Part shown: positions 1-5,801 of the stretch, piece by piece
How positions within the stretch are numbered: the stretch's first letter is position 1
How the letters are laid out: each line of letters opens with the position of its first letter
NCBI GenBank assembly: GCA_031277995.1
Contig: JAITLH010000299.1
Coordinates: forward strand, 1 to 6,348
Direction: 5' to 3'
From: Deltaproteobacteria bacterium
Lineage (GTDB): Bacteria > Desulfobacterota > Desulfarculia > Adiutricales > Adiutricaceae
Length of the DNA: 6,348 bases
Translations under genes and position numbers: made by a program
The notes under the pieces: model-generated
Database searches by the model: none
Told to the model about the DNA's origin: nothing
Seen by the model: only the letters and a program-made list of their open reading frames with translations

Positions 1-44
1 AGCGGATAATAGGCCTCGCGTTGGATGTTTTGGATGGGAATCAT
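1..44 (-). CDS. 5' end of an unidentified gene leaving the window on the left
   Basis: An ATG at 44-42 opens a frame that stays open to the left edge; only 14 codons plus two bases are visible, reading MIPIQNIQREAYYP. The start is well supported: GGGAGGAAA lies just upstream on the minus strand (about 58-50), with GGAGG five bases from the ATG, the best ribosome binding site in the window. About 60 nt upstream is an intrinsic terminator preceded by a structured RNA and a near-consensus promoter, so expression may be controlled by transcription attenuation or a riboswitch-like leader. The visible peptide is too short to identify a family, and I make no functional claim. Confidence 0.7.
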   Translation of the reverse strand, partial: MIPIQNIQREAYYP

Positions 45-107
45 GGTTTCCTCCCAAGGAAATATGACAATGACGAAGATCGTCACCCTTCCGTGGGCCG
101 GATCCAT

Positions 108-130
108 AAAAAAAGCGCCATCTAAGGCGC
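108..130 (-). terminator. Intrinsic terminator in the leader of the left-edge gene
   Basis: Read on the minus strand, GCGCC (130-126), loop TTAGAT (125-120) and GGCGC (119-115) form a perfect 5-bp GC stem with a 6-nt loop. Seven T residues follow directly (114-108). This is a textbook Rho-independent terminator. It lies downstream of the promoter at 269-241 and about 60 nt before the start codon at 44, a position typical of an attenuator. It could equally be the 3' end of an independent small RNA. Confidence 0.85.
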
Positions 131-234
131 CCTCTTGAAAAAAAAATACCAAGCTAAGACGCCCAACCCTTACGGGCCAATAATGACGCCTGCCTTGGCT
201 ATTGTCAGGTCGCGAACCCAATCCTTTGGTTCAC
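108..234 (-). ncRNA. Structured leader RNA or small RNA of about 125 nt
   Basis: The segment is bounded by a strong promoter and a terminator and encodes no convincing protein. In RNA order it shows three elements. Hairpin P1 pairs GUGAACC (234-228) with GGUUCGC (218-212), 7 bp including one G-U pair. Stem P2 pairs GCCAAG (199-194) with CUUGGU (153-148); it encloses P3, CCC-GUAA-GGG (176-167), which has a GNRA tetraloop. P2 is followed by one A and nine U residues (146-138), so it may itself act as a first terminator before the stronger one at 130-108. I could not match it to a riboswitch or small RNA family I know. A leader regulating the gene at 44 is the simplest reading; an autonomous small RNA is the alternative. 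The structures were found by eye, without energy calculation. Confidence 0.5.
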
Positions 235-240
235 GCCTAG

Positions 241-269
241 AGTATAACATGACCCAAACCTCAAGTCAA
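241..269 (-). promoter_or_regulatory. Near-consensus sigma70 promoter with extended -10
   Basis: On the minus strand TTGACT (269-264) and TATACT (246-241) are separated by exactly 17 bases. A TG dinucleotide stands one base before the -10 hexamer, giving an extended -10 box. Five of six bases match consensus in each hexamer. Transcription should start near 236-234 and run through the structured leader into the gene starting at 44. It is the best promoter I see in the window. Confidence 0.8.
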
Positions 270-274
270 AAATT

Positions 275-721
275 ATTTTTCGCCTCCTTTTGGCCCGGGT
301 AAAAAAAAACCCCGCCCCGTAAACTTGGCCCCAAACCGTAAGCCAACCAAAAACAAAAAACCCCATGGCGGTTTGGATTCGCGGTTTAAATTCAAAAACC
401 GACGACCTCACCCCCACCAAAAACCGGCCCGCGAACGGCCCTTATGGCCCCCAGGCGGGCCTTGGTGGCCCGATCGGTCCCTTTACCCCTAGGCCAAGGG
501 TCCCAAGCGCCCCTACCCCCTTCCCGGCCGTTTAAAGCCCAAGCCGAAAGGACCCCCATTCTTTCCGTTCTTGGCCATGGCCCATGGCCCGCGCCCATAA
601 AGCGGCGCGTAAGGGCAAGGGCGAGGCGGAAAAATTAAGCGATTATTTTATGTTTTAACCTAAATGAACCAAAAGTAAACTGGAAATAAAAATTAAGACA
701 TCTTGGGTTTTCGGCTTCCAA
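275..721. other. Gene-free intergenic spacer, GC-rich core with an AT-rich left-to-right transition
   Basis: This stretch separates the 398-residue gene (ending at 722) from the leader promoter at 269. Its core, about 420-620, is very rich in GGCC, GCCC and GGGC words, including overlapping palindromes around the CCATGG sites near 570-590. The part at 640-715 is AT-rich. Frames open in both directions, but they are glycine-, proline- and arginine-rich low-complexity translations without ribosome binding sites and look like composition artefacts. An A9 run sits at 301-309. I see no RNA gene or recognisable terminator here. Confidence 0.5.
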
Positions 722-1918
722 TCAAACGTAAACGTCAACGCTTTTGGGAGTTTTGGCCGCCGAATATGACTCGAATAACTCATCGAGGTCGTAACTGACC
801 GGTACCGCGTGCCAAGCGCCCGTGGCGGCGTCGGCGGCGCGATAGTTGGCCGTTAAACCCAGGCGCTTTATTTGGCTTGGGGCCTCGTCGGCTTCGTTAT
901 CGCCAAGCCAATACCCGCCGGCCAGAAGACCTTCGGCAGGGGCGTCGGCCAATTGATCCTCGGGGACAAAAGTCGGGTAATCCAGGCCCAGATTCCACCC
1001 GGCAAATTCCCTATCGCCCGAGCCAACTTGGTCGGCCACGTTTTGGTTAAGGTATTGGACGAATCCATAAGCCGATTCAAGGTCATTCTCCCTGGCCAAA
1101 ATGGCCACGGTCGTGGCCACGGCCAAGCCAGGGTCGCTTTGGTAGTTTTCTTCCAGATACTGGGCGGCGTTTTCGTATTCCGGGGTCTGCCGCAGCCATT
1201 CGACGGCCTTAAGCGGGCCCTCCTGGGGTAAGTCCATGGCCCCGGATTTGGCGGTCTCGGAATTGCCCATTTTTAGAACGAGAAACTTGTCGGAGTCCTC
1301 GGCCGCCCCGTCCGCCGAGGCTACCGTCTCATCCACCCAACTAAAACTCTCGTTGAATTTTTTATCCGCCCGGCCCACGGTCATGGAACCAAAGTAAGAG
1401 TTCATGGCCTCTTTTAAACTACTAACCTCGTCGCGGCCGGACGAACCCTCGCCCTCGTTTAAGTACTGGACCATTTTGCCCACTTGGGTCTCGAAATCGA
1501 CCTTCTCGGCGTCCTTCGAGCTTAGGGAGCTAAAGAAAAAGCCAACGGCGCTGGACAATGCCCCCTCGTTTACTTTCTTGGCCGTGGCGTTCAATACGTA
1601 GTTTTGAAAGGAGACGGCCGCGGTTAATCCCAAATTTTCGGAAATATGTTTGGCCACTTGGTTAAGCTGGTCGGCCAATAAGGCCGCCGATTCCTCGTCC
1701 GCCTTGGCCGCGTTTTCCAACCTGGAGCGAAGGACGCCGCTAAAGGTTAGGGCCGCGGTATCCTTGGCCGCGTCGCCGGCGGCCGTTTGGCCGGACTCTT
1801 TAACCTCTTCCGCGGCCAAGGCCTCGTCGGGTTTTTTCCCTTCGATCCTAAGCCCCTGGGACATGGCCATGTTTCGGCTTCCGCTAAAAAACCCATAAGA
1901 TATCGTGTTTTCGGCCAT
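722..1918 (-). CDS. Orphan acidic, Ala/Glu-rich protein of 398 residues, function unknown
   Basis: I do not recognise this protein. The ATG at 1918 (MAENTISYGFF) is preferred because AAAGGGG lies seven bases upstream; a GTG at 1996 would add 26 residues but has no ribosome binding site. The product lacks cysteine, has no transmembrane segment or signal peptide that I can see, and is rich in Ala, Glu, Asp, Ser and Asn. Residues about 45-130 look helical and amphipathic, with many Ala, Leu, Glu and Lys. The C-terminal third is richer in Gly, Trp, Tyr and Asp and may be a separate beta-rich domain. The frame is strongly biased to GCC and GGC codons and stays open for about 1.2 kb, which supports a real gene. 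Neighbours give no clue: it is preceded by 440 bp of largely AT-rich DNA and followed by GC-rich spacer. A cytosolic or non-classically exported structural protein is a guess only. Confidence 0.75.
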   Translation of the reverse strand: MAENTISYGFFSGSRNMAMSQGLRIEGKKPDEALAAEEVKESGQTAAGDAAKDTAALTFSGVLRSRLENAAKADEESAALLADQLNQVAKHISENLGLTAAVSFQNYVLNATAKKVNEGALSSAVGFFFSSLSSKDAEKVDFETQVGKMVQYLNEGEGSSGRDEVSSLKEAMNSYFGSMTVGRADKKFNESFSWVDETVASADGAAEDSDKFLVLKMGNSETAKSGAMDLPQEGPLKAVEWLRQTPEYENAAQYLEENYQSDPGLAVATTVAILARENDLESAYGFVQYLNQNVADQVGSGDREFAGWNLGLDYPTFVPEDQLADAPAEGLLAGGYWLGDNEADEAPSQIKRLGLTANYRAADAATGAWHAVPVSYDLDELFESYSAAKTPKSVDVYV

Positions 1919-1925
1919 CGTCTGA

Positions 1926-1932
1926 CCCCTTT
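1926..1932 (-). promoter_or_regulatory. Ribosome binding site that fixes the start of the 398-residue gene
   Basis: AAAGGGG on the minus strand (1932-1926) lies seven bases before the ATG at 1918. The upstream alternative GTG at 1996 is preceded by AT-rich DNA with no purine-rich site. This is the reason for choosing the shorter protein. Confidence 0.65.
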
Positions 1933-2254
1933 GATCGAAAAACGTTTTCAAAGCGGTTAAGGCCTTGGCCCCAAAAGCCAAAACGGACCCGCCCACGTAT
2001 TTTATCGGCCAAAACTTTCAAAAACTAAAATCATCGATCAAAGGAAGGTTATTTTCCATATAAACTAAATTCTCAAATTAAGCGAGTAAAATTGGATAAT
2101 TAAAAGAATGATTAACTAAAACATAATTAATAGAAAAACTAGTCAATATAGAATTAATTTTTATTAACCATAAACTGATGTTTAATAGATATGTCACCGT
2201 AAAAAAGTTTAAAAATAATTTTATGAAAAATAAATCTAGGCCATAATCGTTTAT

Positions 2255-2264
2255 GGGGGGGGGG
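2255..2264. repeat. G10 homopolymer tract
   Basis: Ten consecutive G residues on the plus strand (C10 on the minus strand) sit at the edge of the AT-rich block, about 340 bp upstream of the 398-residue gene and about 100 bp after the helicase stop. Poly-G/C runs of this length are well known slipped-strand mutation sites in phase-variable loci, and none of similar length occurs elsewhere here. Because it is intergenic, any effect would be on transcription or RNA structure, not reading frame. Confidence 0.8.
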
Positions 2265-2286
2265 TAATTTTAACGCGACATTACCC
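2262..2286. repeat. Inverted repeat overlapping the G10 run
   Basis: GGGTAAT (2262-2268) and ATTACCC (2280-2286) are perfect 7-bp inverted arms around an 11-base spacer. The left arm uses the last three G residues of the G10 run. Neither strand has a downstream T run, so it is not a standard terminator. It could be an operator-like site or an mRNA 3' hairpin for the helicase gene. Confidence 0.5.
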
Positions 2287-2360
2287 TAACTAGCCCAATC
2301 GACCTCCAGACAGGCGCGTTTTTGAACATAAAAAAATCTTTGGTTAGCCCAATAAGGATT

Positions 2361-4205
2361 TTAGGGTACGTATGGGCCGATAAAACGGGAAGGCCGTTGG
2401 ATTTGATAATCACCCCAAGGCATCAGCTTTAATTTTGGGTAAGATAAATGGCAGATTCTTTTGGCGCGCCCGACCGCCGCGCGCATAATGTTCTTCTCCT
2501 GGGTCATGGCCTCAGGGCCGCGGCGCATGGCTCGGTAATCGGGGAAGGTCCCCTCGGACAAACCGATGACAAATACGACTTCAAATTCCAAGCCTTTTGA
2601 CATGGGGGCCGTCAAAAGGGCCACTCCAGAATTAGAATCGGATTTTTGAGTTTTTCCTAGAGCGATCGCATGCCTAAAAGAAACTAAAGTTCTGTTCTCG
2701 CTGGGATTTTTAGTACAAAAAGTTTGCCAATGAGTCCTCCACTCAGAAATATCTTTTTTAAGTAAATACTTATCATCATCGGATAAGGTTAACGGCATAT
2801 TTTTATCAATATTATCTAAAACTTTATGTAAATTTAAAATGTTATCTGATTTTATATCTTTAATGATAGCCGCTAAGAAAGAAAAATCAGTTTCATAGAG
2901 TAATTCTTTAAGTACGTTAGTTATATTAGTGGTATTTAACTCGCTTAAAAATTTTTTATCTAACAAATTACAAAGTAATCGCAGGTAAAACGAATCCCTT
3001 GAATTGGCCATTAACCGTAAAATATAACCAAACGCCGTCATGAAAACCGTTTCGGAAAAAATTCCAGCATACGGTCTTTCATAATAAAAAGGGATTCGAT
3101 CTTCGGATAATGCCGAATCAACGCTAGCGAGAACATACTTATTTCGGGCGATAACGGCAAACTTATCATGGGTCAAAGTACCTTCTATGTCATCGTGTCC
3201 GTTGGCCATCAGATTTTGGATAACGGAACAAACAAATTTAGCTTCTTCTCGTTCATTTTCAAAAACATTAACGTTAAGTTCCCCCTCATAATGATAGCGC
3301 GAAAGGTTATCTTCATTATCGGTTAAAAAATTTAGATAATTTATTATCCGTTTGGCGTAACGATAGTTTTCGTCGAGAATATAAATGGTTGGGGAGAAGT
3401 CGTTTACGAAATTATCAATTATATACCTACCACCGTATCCATTAAAAGTACATATAGCCTGATTTTCATGGCTAACCATCATTATATTGTTAAATTCATT
3501 GGAGCAAAGAGCTTGAATAACTTGATATTGAGCCTCATTTAAGTCCTGTGCTTCATCTAAGCAAATATGGCGATAAACCGTATGGTATAATTTCGCCACG
3601 TCAGGGTTTTCGATAAGTAGTCTATAGGTAAAAAATAGGACATCGTCGTAATCCATAACATTACGAAATGATAATATTTCATTATATTTACGGTATACGT
3701 AAGGAAAGGGCTCCTTTATTTTTGATTCTTCGGGCGTTATCAGTCGTCGCTTATGATCGGAAATGTCGTTAAGGCAATTGGTTATAAAATCTTTCCAAGG
3801 GCGCGTTCCAGTCAATTGGCGGGCGATTGAAGGCTCGCTTAAGATTAGATCGCGCATGATGGCCAAACGATCGTGGTCATTTTCAAGCGCCGTTAGGTCA
3901 GGCCGTAACCCGATAAGGTATCCCCGGGACGAAAGTAAATCCAGGGCAAAGGAATGAATGGTGCTTATTTTTAGCCGGTCCGGCGCTTGGCTTACCTGGG
4001 CGTCTTGGCCTAACCTTAAACGCGTCTCAGCGGCGGCCAGGCCGCTTAAAGTCAAGACCAAAACCTTGCCGCGTTTACTCTCAGCCAATAACCTCTTGAC
4101 GCGCTCGGTAAGGGCGCGGGTTTTACCGCACCCAGGTAGCCCTTTAACGAGTAACGGCGTGTCAACGCGGTTTACTATTTCTCTTTGTTTGGCGGAAAGA
4201 TTCAT
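2361..4205 (-). CDS. UvrD/Rep-type superfamily 1 DNA helicase, 614 residues
   Basis: An ATP-driven 3'-5' DNA translocase/helicase by family. In order: Q motif near Gln7; Walker A GLPGCGKTR (22-30; Lys28, Thr29); STIHSFA (81-87); a DYDD segment (185-188); motif II LDEAQDLN (216-223; Asp217, Glu218); motif III region VSHENQAICTFNG (244-256); motif IV ENYR (279-282); motif V with SKGLEF (536-541) and EGTFP (551-555); motif VI with VGRAK (578-582; Arg580 as arginine finger). It is shorter than UvrD or Rep (roughly 670-720). Motifs III, V and VI deviate: SH replaces the usual GD, NG replaces RG, Pro534 stands where His is usual, and Gly579 where Thr is usual. The ATG at 4205 is preceded only by a weak GGG. 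The gene stands alone; no OLD-type nuclease partner (as in Gabija) is adjacent. Its middle is far more AT-rich than both ends. Exact role, repair or defence, is unknown. Confidence 0.9.
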   Translation of the reverse strand: MNLSAKQREIVNRVDTPLLVKGLPGCGKTRALTERVKRLLAESKRGKVLVLTLSGLAAAETRLRLGQDAQVSQAPDRLKISTIHSFALDLLSSRGYLIGLRPDLTALENDHDRLAIMRDLILSEPSIARQLTGTRPWKDFITNCLNDISDHKRRLITPEESKIKEPFPYVYRKYNEILSFRNVMDYDDVLFFTYRLLIENPDVAKLYHTVYRHICLDEAQDLNEAQYQVIQALCSNEFNNIMMVSHENQAICTFNGYGGRYIIDNFVNDFSPTIYILDENYRYAKRIINYLNFLTDNEDNLSRYHYEGELNVNVFENEREEAKFVCSVIQNLMANGHDDIEGTLTHDKFAVIARNKYVLASVDSALSEDRIPFYYERPYAGIFSETVFMTAFGYILRLMANSRDSFYLRLLCNLLDKKFLSELNTTNITNVLKELLYETDFSFLAAIIKDIKSDNILNLHKVLDNIDKNMPLTLSDDDKYLLKKDISEWRTHWQTFCTKNPSENRTLVSFRHAIALGKTQKSDSNSGVALLTAPMSKGLEFEVVFVIGLSEGTFPDYRAMRRGPEAMTQEKNIMRAAVGRAKRICHLSYPKLKLMPWGDYQIQRPSRFIGPYVP

Positions 4206-4216
4206 TATTTACCCAT

Positions 4217-4542
4217 TTAATTAATAGCGATTTTTTCTATGACAGTTGTCGAGACTTTCATTTGCTGGGGCCTTATAGTTTTGTCATGAGCGTTTTTTGA
4301 ACGGCCAGGTCCGCTCCCGAACCTATTTTCGCTTCACTTTCGCTAAAAAAACCAAGCCAAAGATCCGGCCACGATCTTTTTTCCGCTAATGAATAAATAA
4401 ACGGTTTAAACGCGTTTGGATACCAAAGCGGCCAAACGAAAAAATAATCATTTAAGTTTATAAGTATTTTGTTTGGCCAAGAAGTTATTTTTGATAAACA
4501 AAGCCTAAAACCGGAGTTATTCATAGGAGCGATAACGAAAAT
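4217..4542 (-). pseudogene. Probable decayed C-terminal end of a solute-binding protein, tentatively OpuAC-like
   Basis: An open frame from 4542 to the TAA at 4275-4273 has no ribosome binding site at its only ATG (4524), yet looks protein-like and Trp-rich. Its FFVWPLWYPNAF segment and its later ADLAVQKTLMTKL segment resemble, to my eye, the end of glycine betaine/choline-type substrate-binding proteins (OpuAC family), where a W-x-P-L-W-x-P strand precedes a late helix. Just after the TAA a second frame reads KVSTTVIEKIAIN and stops at 4217, which would continue such a C-terminal helix after a frameshift. The 5' part of the gene is absent: stops occur at 4545 and above, close to the queD terminator. 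The alternatives are a short genuine 83-codon gene (4524-4273) or chance. The family guess is weak; the reading as a remnant is somewhat stronger. Confidence 0.25.
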
Positions 4543-4670
4543 TTACCGCGAATAAAACATTGTGTCCAGGCGAAGCGATATCGCTAAAAATAAGTTTTTA
4601 AGTAACGACAAAAAACGGAGACATTTTCGTCCAAACCGAGGCGCTTTAATGAAACCGCGACGATCGAAAC

Positions 4671-4700
4671 TTAAAAAAGGCGCTTTTTTACGGCGCCTTT
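4671..4700 (-). terminator. Intrinsic terminator downstream of queD
   Basis: On the minus strand AAAGGCGC (4700-4693) pairs perfectly with GCGCCTTT (4683-4676), an 8-bp stem around a 9-base loop. The T run of the 3' arm continues to give six T residues in all (4678-4673). It lies about 65 bases after the queD stop codon and marks the end of that transcript, separating it from the remnant and helicase downstream. Confidence 0.85.
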
Positions 4701-4765
4701 GGAAGCGGGCTTTTGGACATTTGGAAAGGGGAAAAAGAGCGACCGGTCCGGGGAAGTGGGGGTTA

Positions 4766-5155
4766 TTAAAAAACCTCGTCGGTGACGTATTTGGCGCAGG
4801 CGTTATCGCTTTCCCAGGCCGAGACGGAATAAAGCTTGGCCCGGCCTTCGGAGGCGGCGGCGATGGGGGGCGCGAGGCGGTCAAAAATAAATTTGGCGAT
4901 ATTTTCCGACGAGGGATTATGGACCTTAAACTCGTCCTTTTCGTTTAAATATTGGTGATCCAGTTCGTCTAGGACGGCGTTTAAATTTTTCTTTATTACC
5001 CCAAAATCCATGGCCAGGCCTATTTTGTCAAGTTCTTTGGCCTTCACGACCGCCTCGACAAACCAATTGTGGCCATGGAGGTTTTCGCAGCGCCCGTAAA
5101 ACTCCCTAAGATTGTGGGCGGCGGCGAAGTGGCTGGTAACTTTAAGCTCATACAT
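4766..5155 (-). CDS. queD: 6-carboxy-5,6,7,8-tetrahydropterin synthase (QueD), 129 residues
   Basis: A member of the 6-pyruvoyl-tetrahydropterin synthase fold. QueD converts 7,8-dihydroneopterin triphosphate to 6-carboxytetrahydropterin, the second step of the queuosine (7-deazaguanine) pathway, in the cytosol. Family residues are in place: zinc ligands His14, His27 and His29 (in the CENLHGH segment), catalytic Cys23, the Asp66-His67 pair in LDHQYLN, the NPSSENIA segment (80-87), and Glu115 in SAWES for pterin binding. The Cys23 plus HGH arrangement favours QueD over eukaryotic-type PTPS. Length is close to the E. coli enzyme (about 120). The ATG at 5155 follows AGAGGA with a rather long spacer of 11-12 bases. 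No queC, queE or folE is nearby, so the rest of the pathway must be elsewhere. The 100-residue gene lies 145 bp upstream on the same strand and may share its transcript. A terminator follows. Confidence 0.92.
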   Translation of the reverse strand: MYELKVTSHFAAAHNLREFYGRCENLHGHNWFVEAVVKAKELDKIGLAMDFGVIKKNLNAVLDELDHQYLNEKDEFKVHNPSSENIAKFIFDRLAPPIAAASEGRAKLYSVSAWESDNACAKYVTDEVF

Positions 5156-5300
5156 AAAAAATCATTTCCTCTATCAAAGGCGCTCATTTTGAGGCCAAAC
5201 GGACCCTTGGCCCAGGCGTCCGCCGGAGCCGGCGGCTTTAGGCTGACGGCTATGATGGGCCGCCGGTTTAGCCGCCAAGGATGGGGCTTTTTTGGCCCCT
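5156..5300 (-). other. GC-rich folded spacer between the 100-residue gene and queD
   Basis: Read on the minus strand, this 145-bp spacer has several self-complementary parts. GGGGC-CAAAAAA-GCCCC (5299-5283) follows the upstream stop by one base but lacks a T run, so it is at best a weak or processing-type 3' hairpin. CCGCCG-GCTC-CGGCGG (5235-5220) is a strong 6-bp hairpin. The GGCGGC and GCCGCC segments at about 5278-5250 and 5236-5220 could also pair with each other in alternative ways. It does not resemble a preQ1 riboswitch, which would be the expected regulator of a queuosine gene. Confidence 0.4.
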
Positions 5301-5603
5301 TTACTTACCGGTAAGCTTACCGTCTTTAAGCCACTCGGATAGGACCTGGACCAAGGTTCTGGCCGAGGCTTCGGTCAAATTGACGGAATCGCGTTTTTTA
5401 TAATAACCTTGGTGCTTTTGGTAGCGCTTAATGGTGGCTTTGTTGGGACCAAAATCATTCGTTTTTGGGTCGATTTCCCGGTAACGAAACAAGATCGTGG
5501 ACCAGACTCCCTTGGTCAAAACGACTTTGTCCAATTGCTCAACGGTCCCAAAGTCGGTTTCGGCGTCAATGGTGATTTCGTCGACGGTTTCAGGTTGAGG
5601 CAT
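5301..5603 (-). CDS. Small conserved-looking protein of 100 residues, function unknown
   Basis: Starts at ATG 5603 with GGAG seven bases upstream and stops at 5301. The sequence is soluble and compact, without a signal peptide, membrane segment or cysteine. An acidic N-terminus (MPQPETVDEITIDAE, 1-15) is followed by a probable beta region (VVLTKGVWSTILFRYREID, about 27-45) and a very basic stretch, KATIKRYQKHQGYYKKRDS (about 55-73). A C-terminal helix then reads SARTLVQVLSEWL (80-92). The impression is of a small conserved bacterial family that I have seen without a function. The basic, aromatic middle could bind nucleic acid; that is inference. A near-consensus promoter lies about 200 bp upstream, so the mRNA should have a long leader. 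queD follows on the same strand. Confidence 0.8.
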   Translation of the reverse strand: MPQPETVDEITIDAETDFGTVEQLDKVVLTKGVWSTILFRYREIDPKTNDFGPNKATIKRYQKHQGYYKKRDSVNLTEASARTLVQVLSEWLKDGKLTGK

Positions 5604-5801
5604 GGTGGGGCTCCAAAATTCCCGCCCTTTTGGCGGAAAGTATTTTTTAAATTAACCGCTGGCCACGGGAAAAAACTTTTGGCCATGGATGGGGGTTAAA
5701 ACGACTAAAAGAAAACGAACCGGTTAATTTTTGGCCAAGCTTGGGCTTTGTTTTGGCCCCGCGACCGATCCTATTTCGGGCGGTTGGCCCTGACCTCCGA
5801 G
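5604..5801 (-). other. Long leader of the 100-residue gene
   Basis: If transcription starts near 5795 from the promoter at 5829-5802, the 5' untranslated region is about 190 nt. It holds four TTTTGGCC or close variants and a TTAACCG/CGGTTAA inverted pair (about 5726-5720 and 5659-5653). CCGCC-AAAAG-GGCGG (5636-5622) forms a small hairpin that ends roughly ten bases before the GGAG ribosome binding site. The frame open on the plus strand here has no ribosome binding site. I recognise no riboswitch. Confidence 0.4.

Larger units (their letters stand above)
1997..2360. other. AT-rich intergenic block between the helicase and the 398-residue gene
   Basis: Most of 2030-2250 is A/T, in sharp contrast to the GC-rich gene downstream. 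On the minus strand TTGACT occurs at 2146-2141, but no convincing -10 lies at the right distance, so I do not call a promoter. A 13-codon ATG frame at 2059-2018 (MENNLPLIDDFSF) has no ribosome binding site. The right part holds a G10 run and an inverted repeat (listed separately). TAGCCCAAT is directly repeated at 2291-2299 and 2345-2353. I see no tRNA or terminator of standard form after the helicase stop. Confidence 0.5.

Noticed and set aside
185..225. A tRNA-like T-loop (GGGTTCGCGACC) and a signal-recognition-RNA-like AGCCAAGGCAG string in the leader RNA
   Set aside because: There is no acceptor, anticodon or CCA structure, and the SRP RNA core and GNRA-capped conserved loop are missing; these are short chance matches.
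205..420. Minus-strand frame of 71 codons across the leader promoter
   Set aside because: It runs through the -35/-10 boxes and the P1 hairpin and has no ribosome binding site; the promoter explanation is much stronger.
872..1231. A 119-codon open frame on the plus strand opposite the 398-residue gene
   Set aside because: It lies wholly antisense to a frame with better codon bias and a good ribosome binding site; its own start has none. GC-rich DNA commonly opens such antisense frames.
1919..1996. GTG start giving a 26-residue N-terminal extension of the 398-residue protein
   Set aside because: No ribosome binding site precedes the GTG, whereas AAAGGGG is well placed for the ATG at 1918.
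4543..4948. Open frames on both strands overlapping the 3' half of queD and its terminator
   Set aside because: Both are Arg/Lys/Pro/Gly-rich low-complexity translations overlapping a confidently identified gene and terminator.
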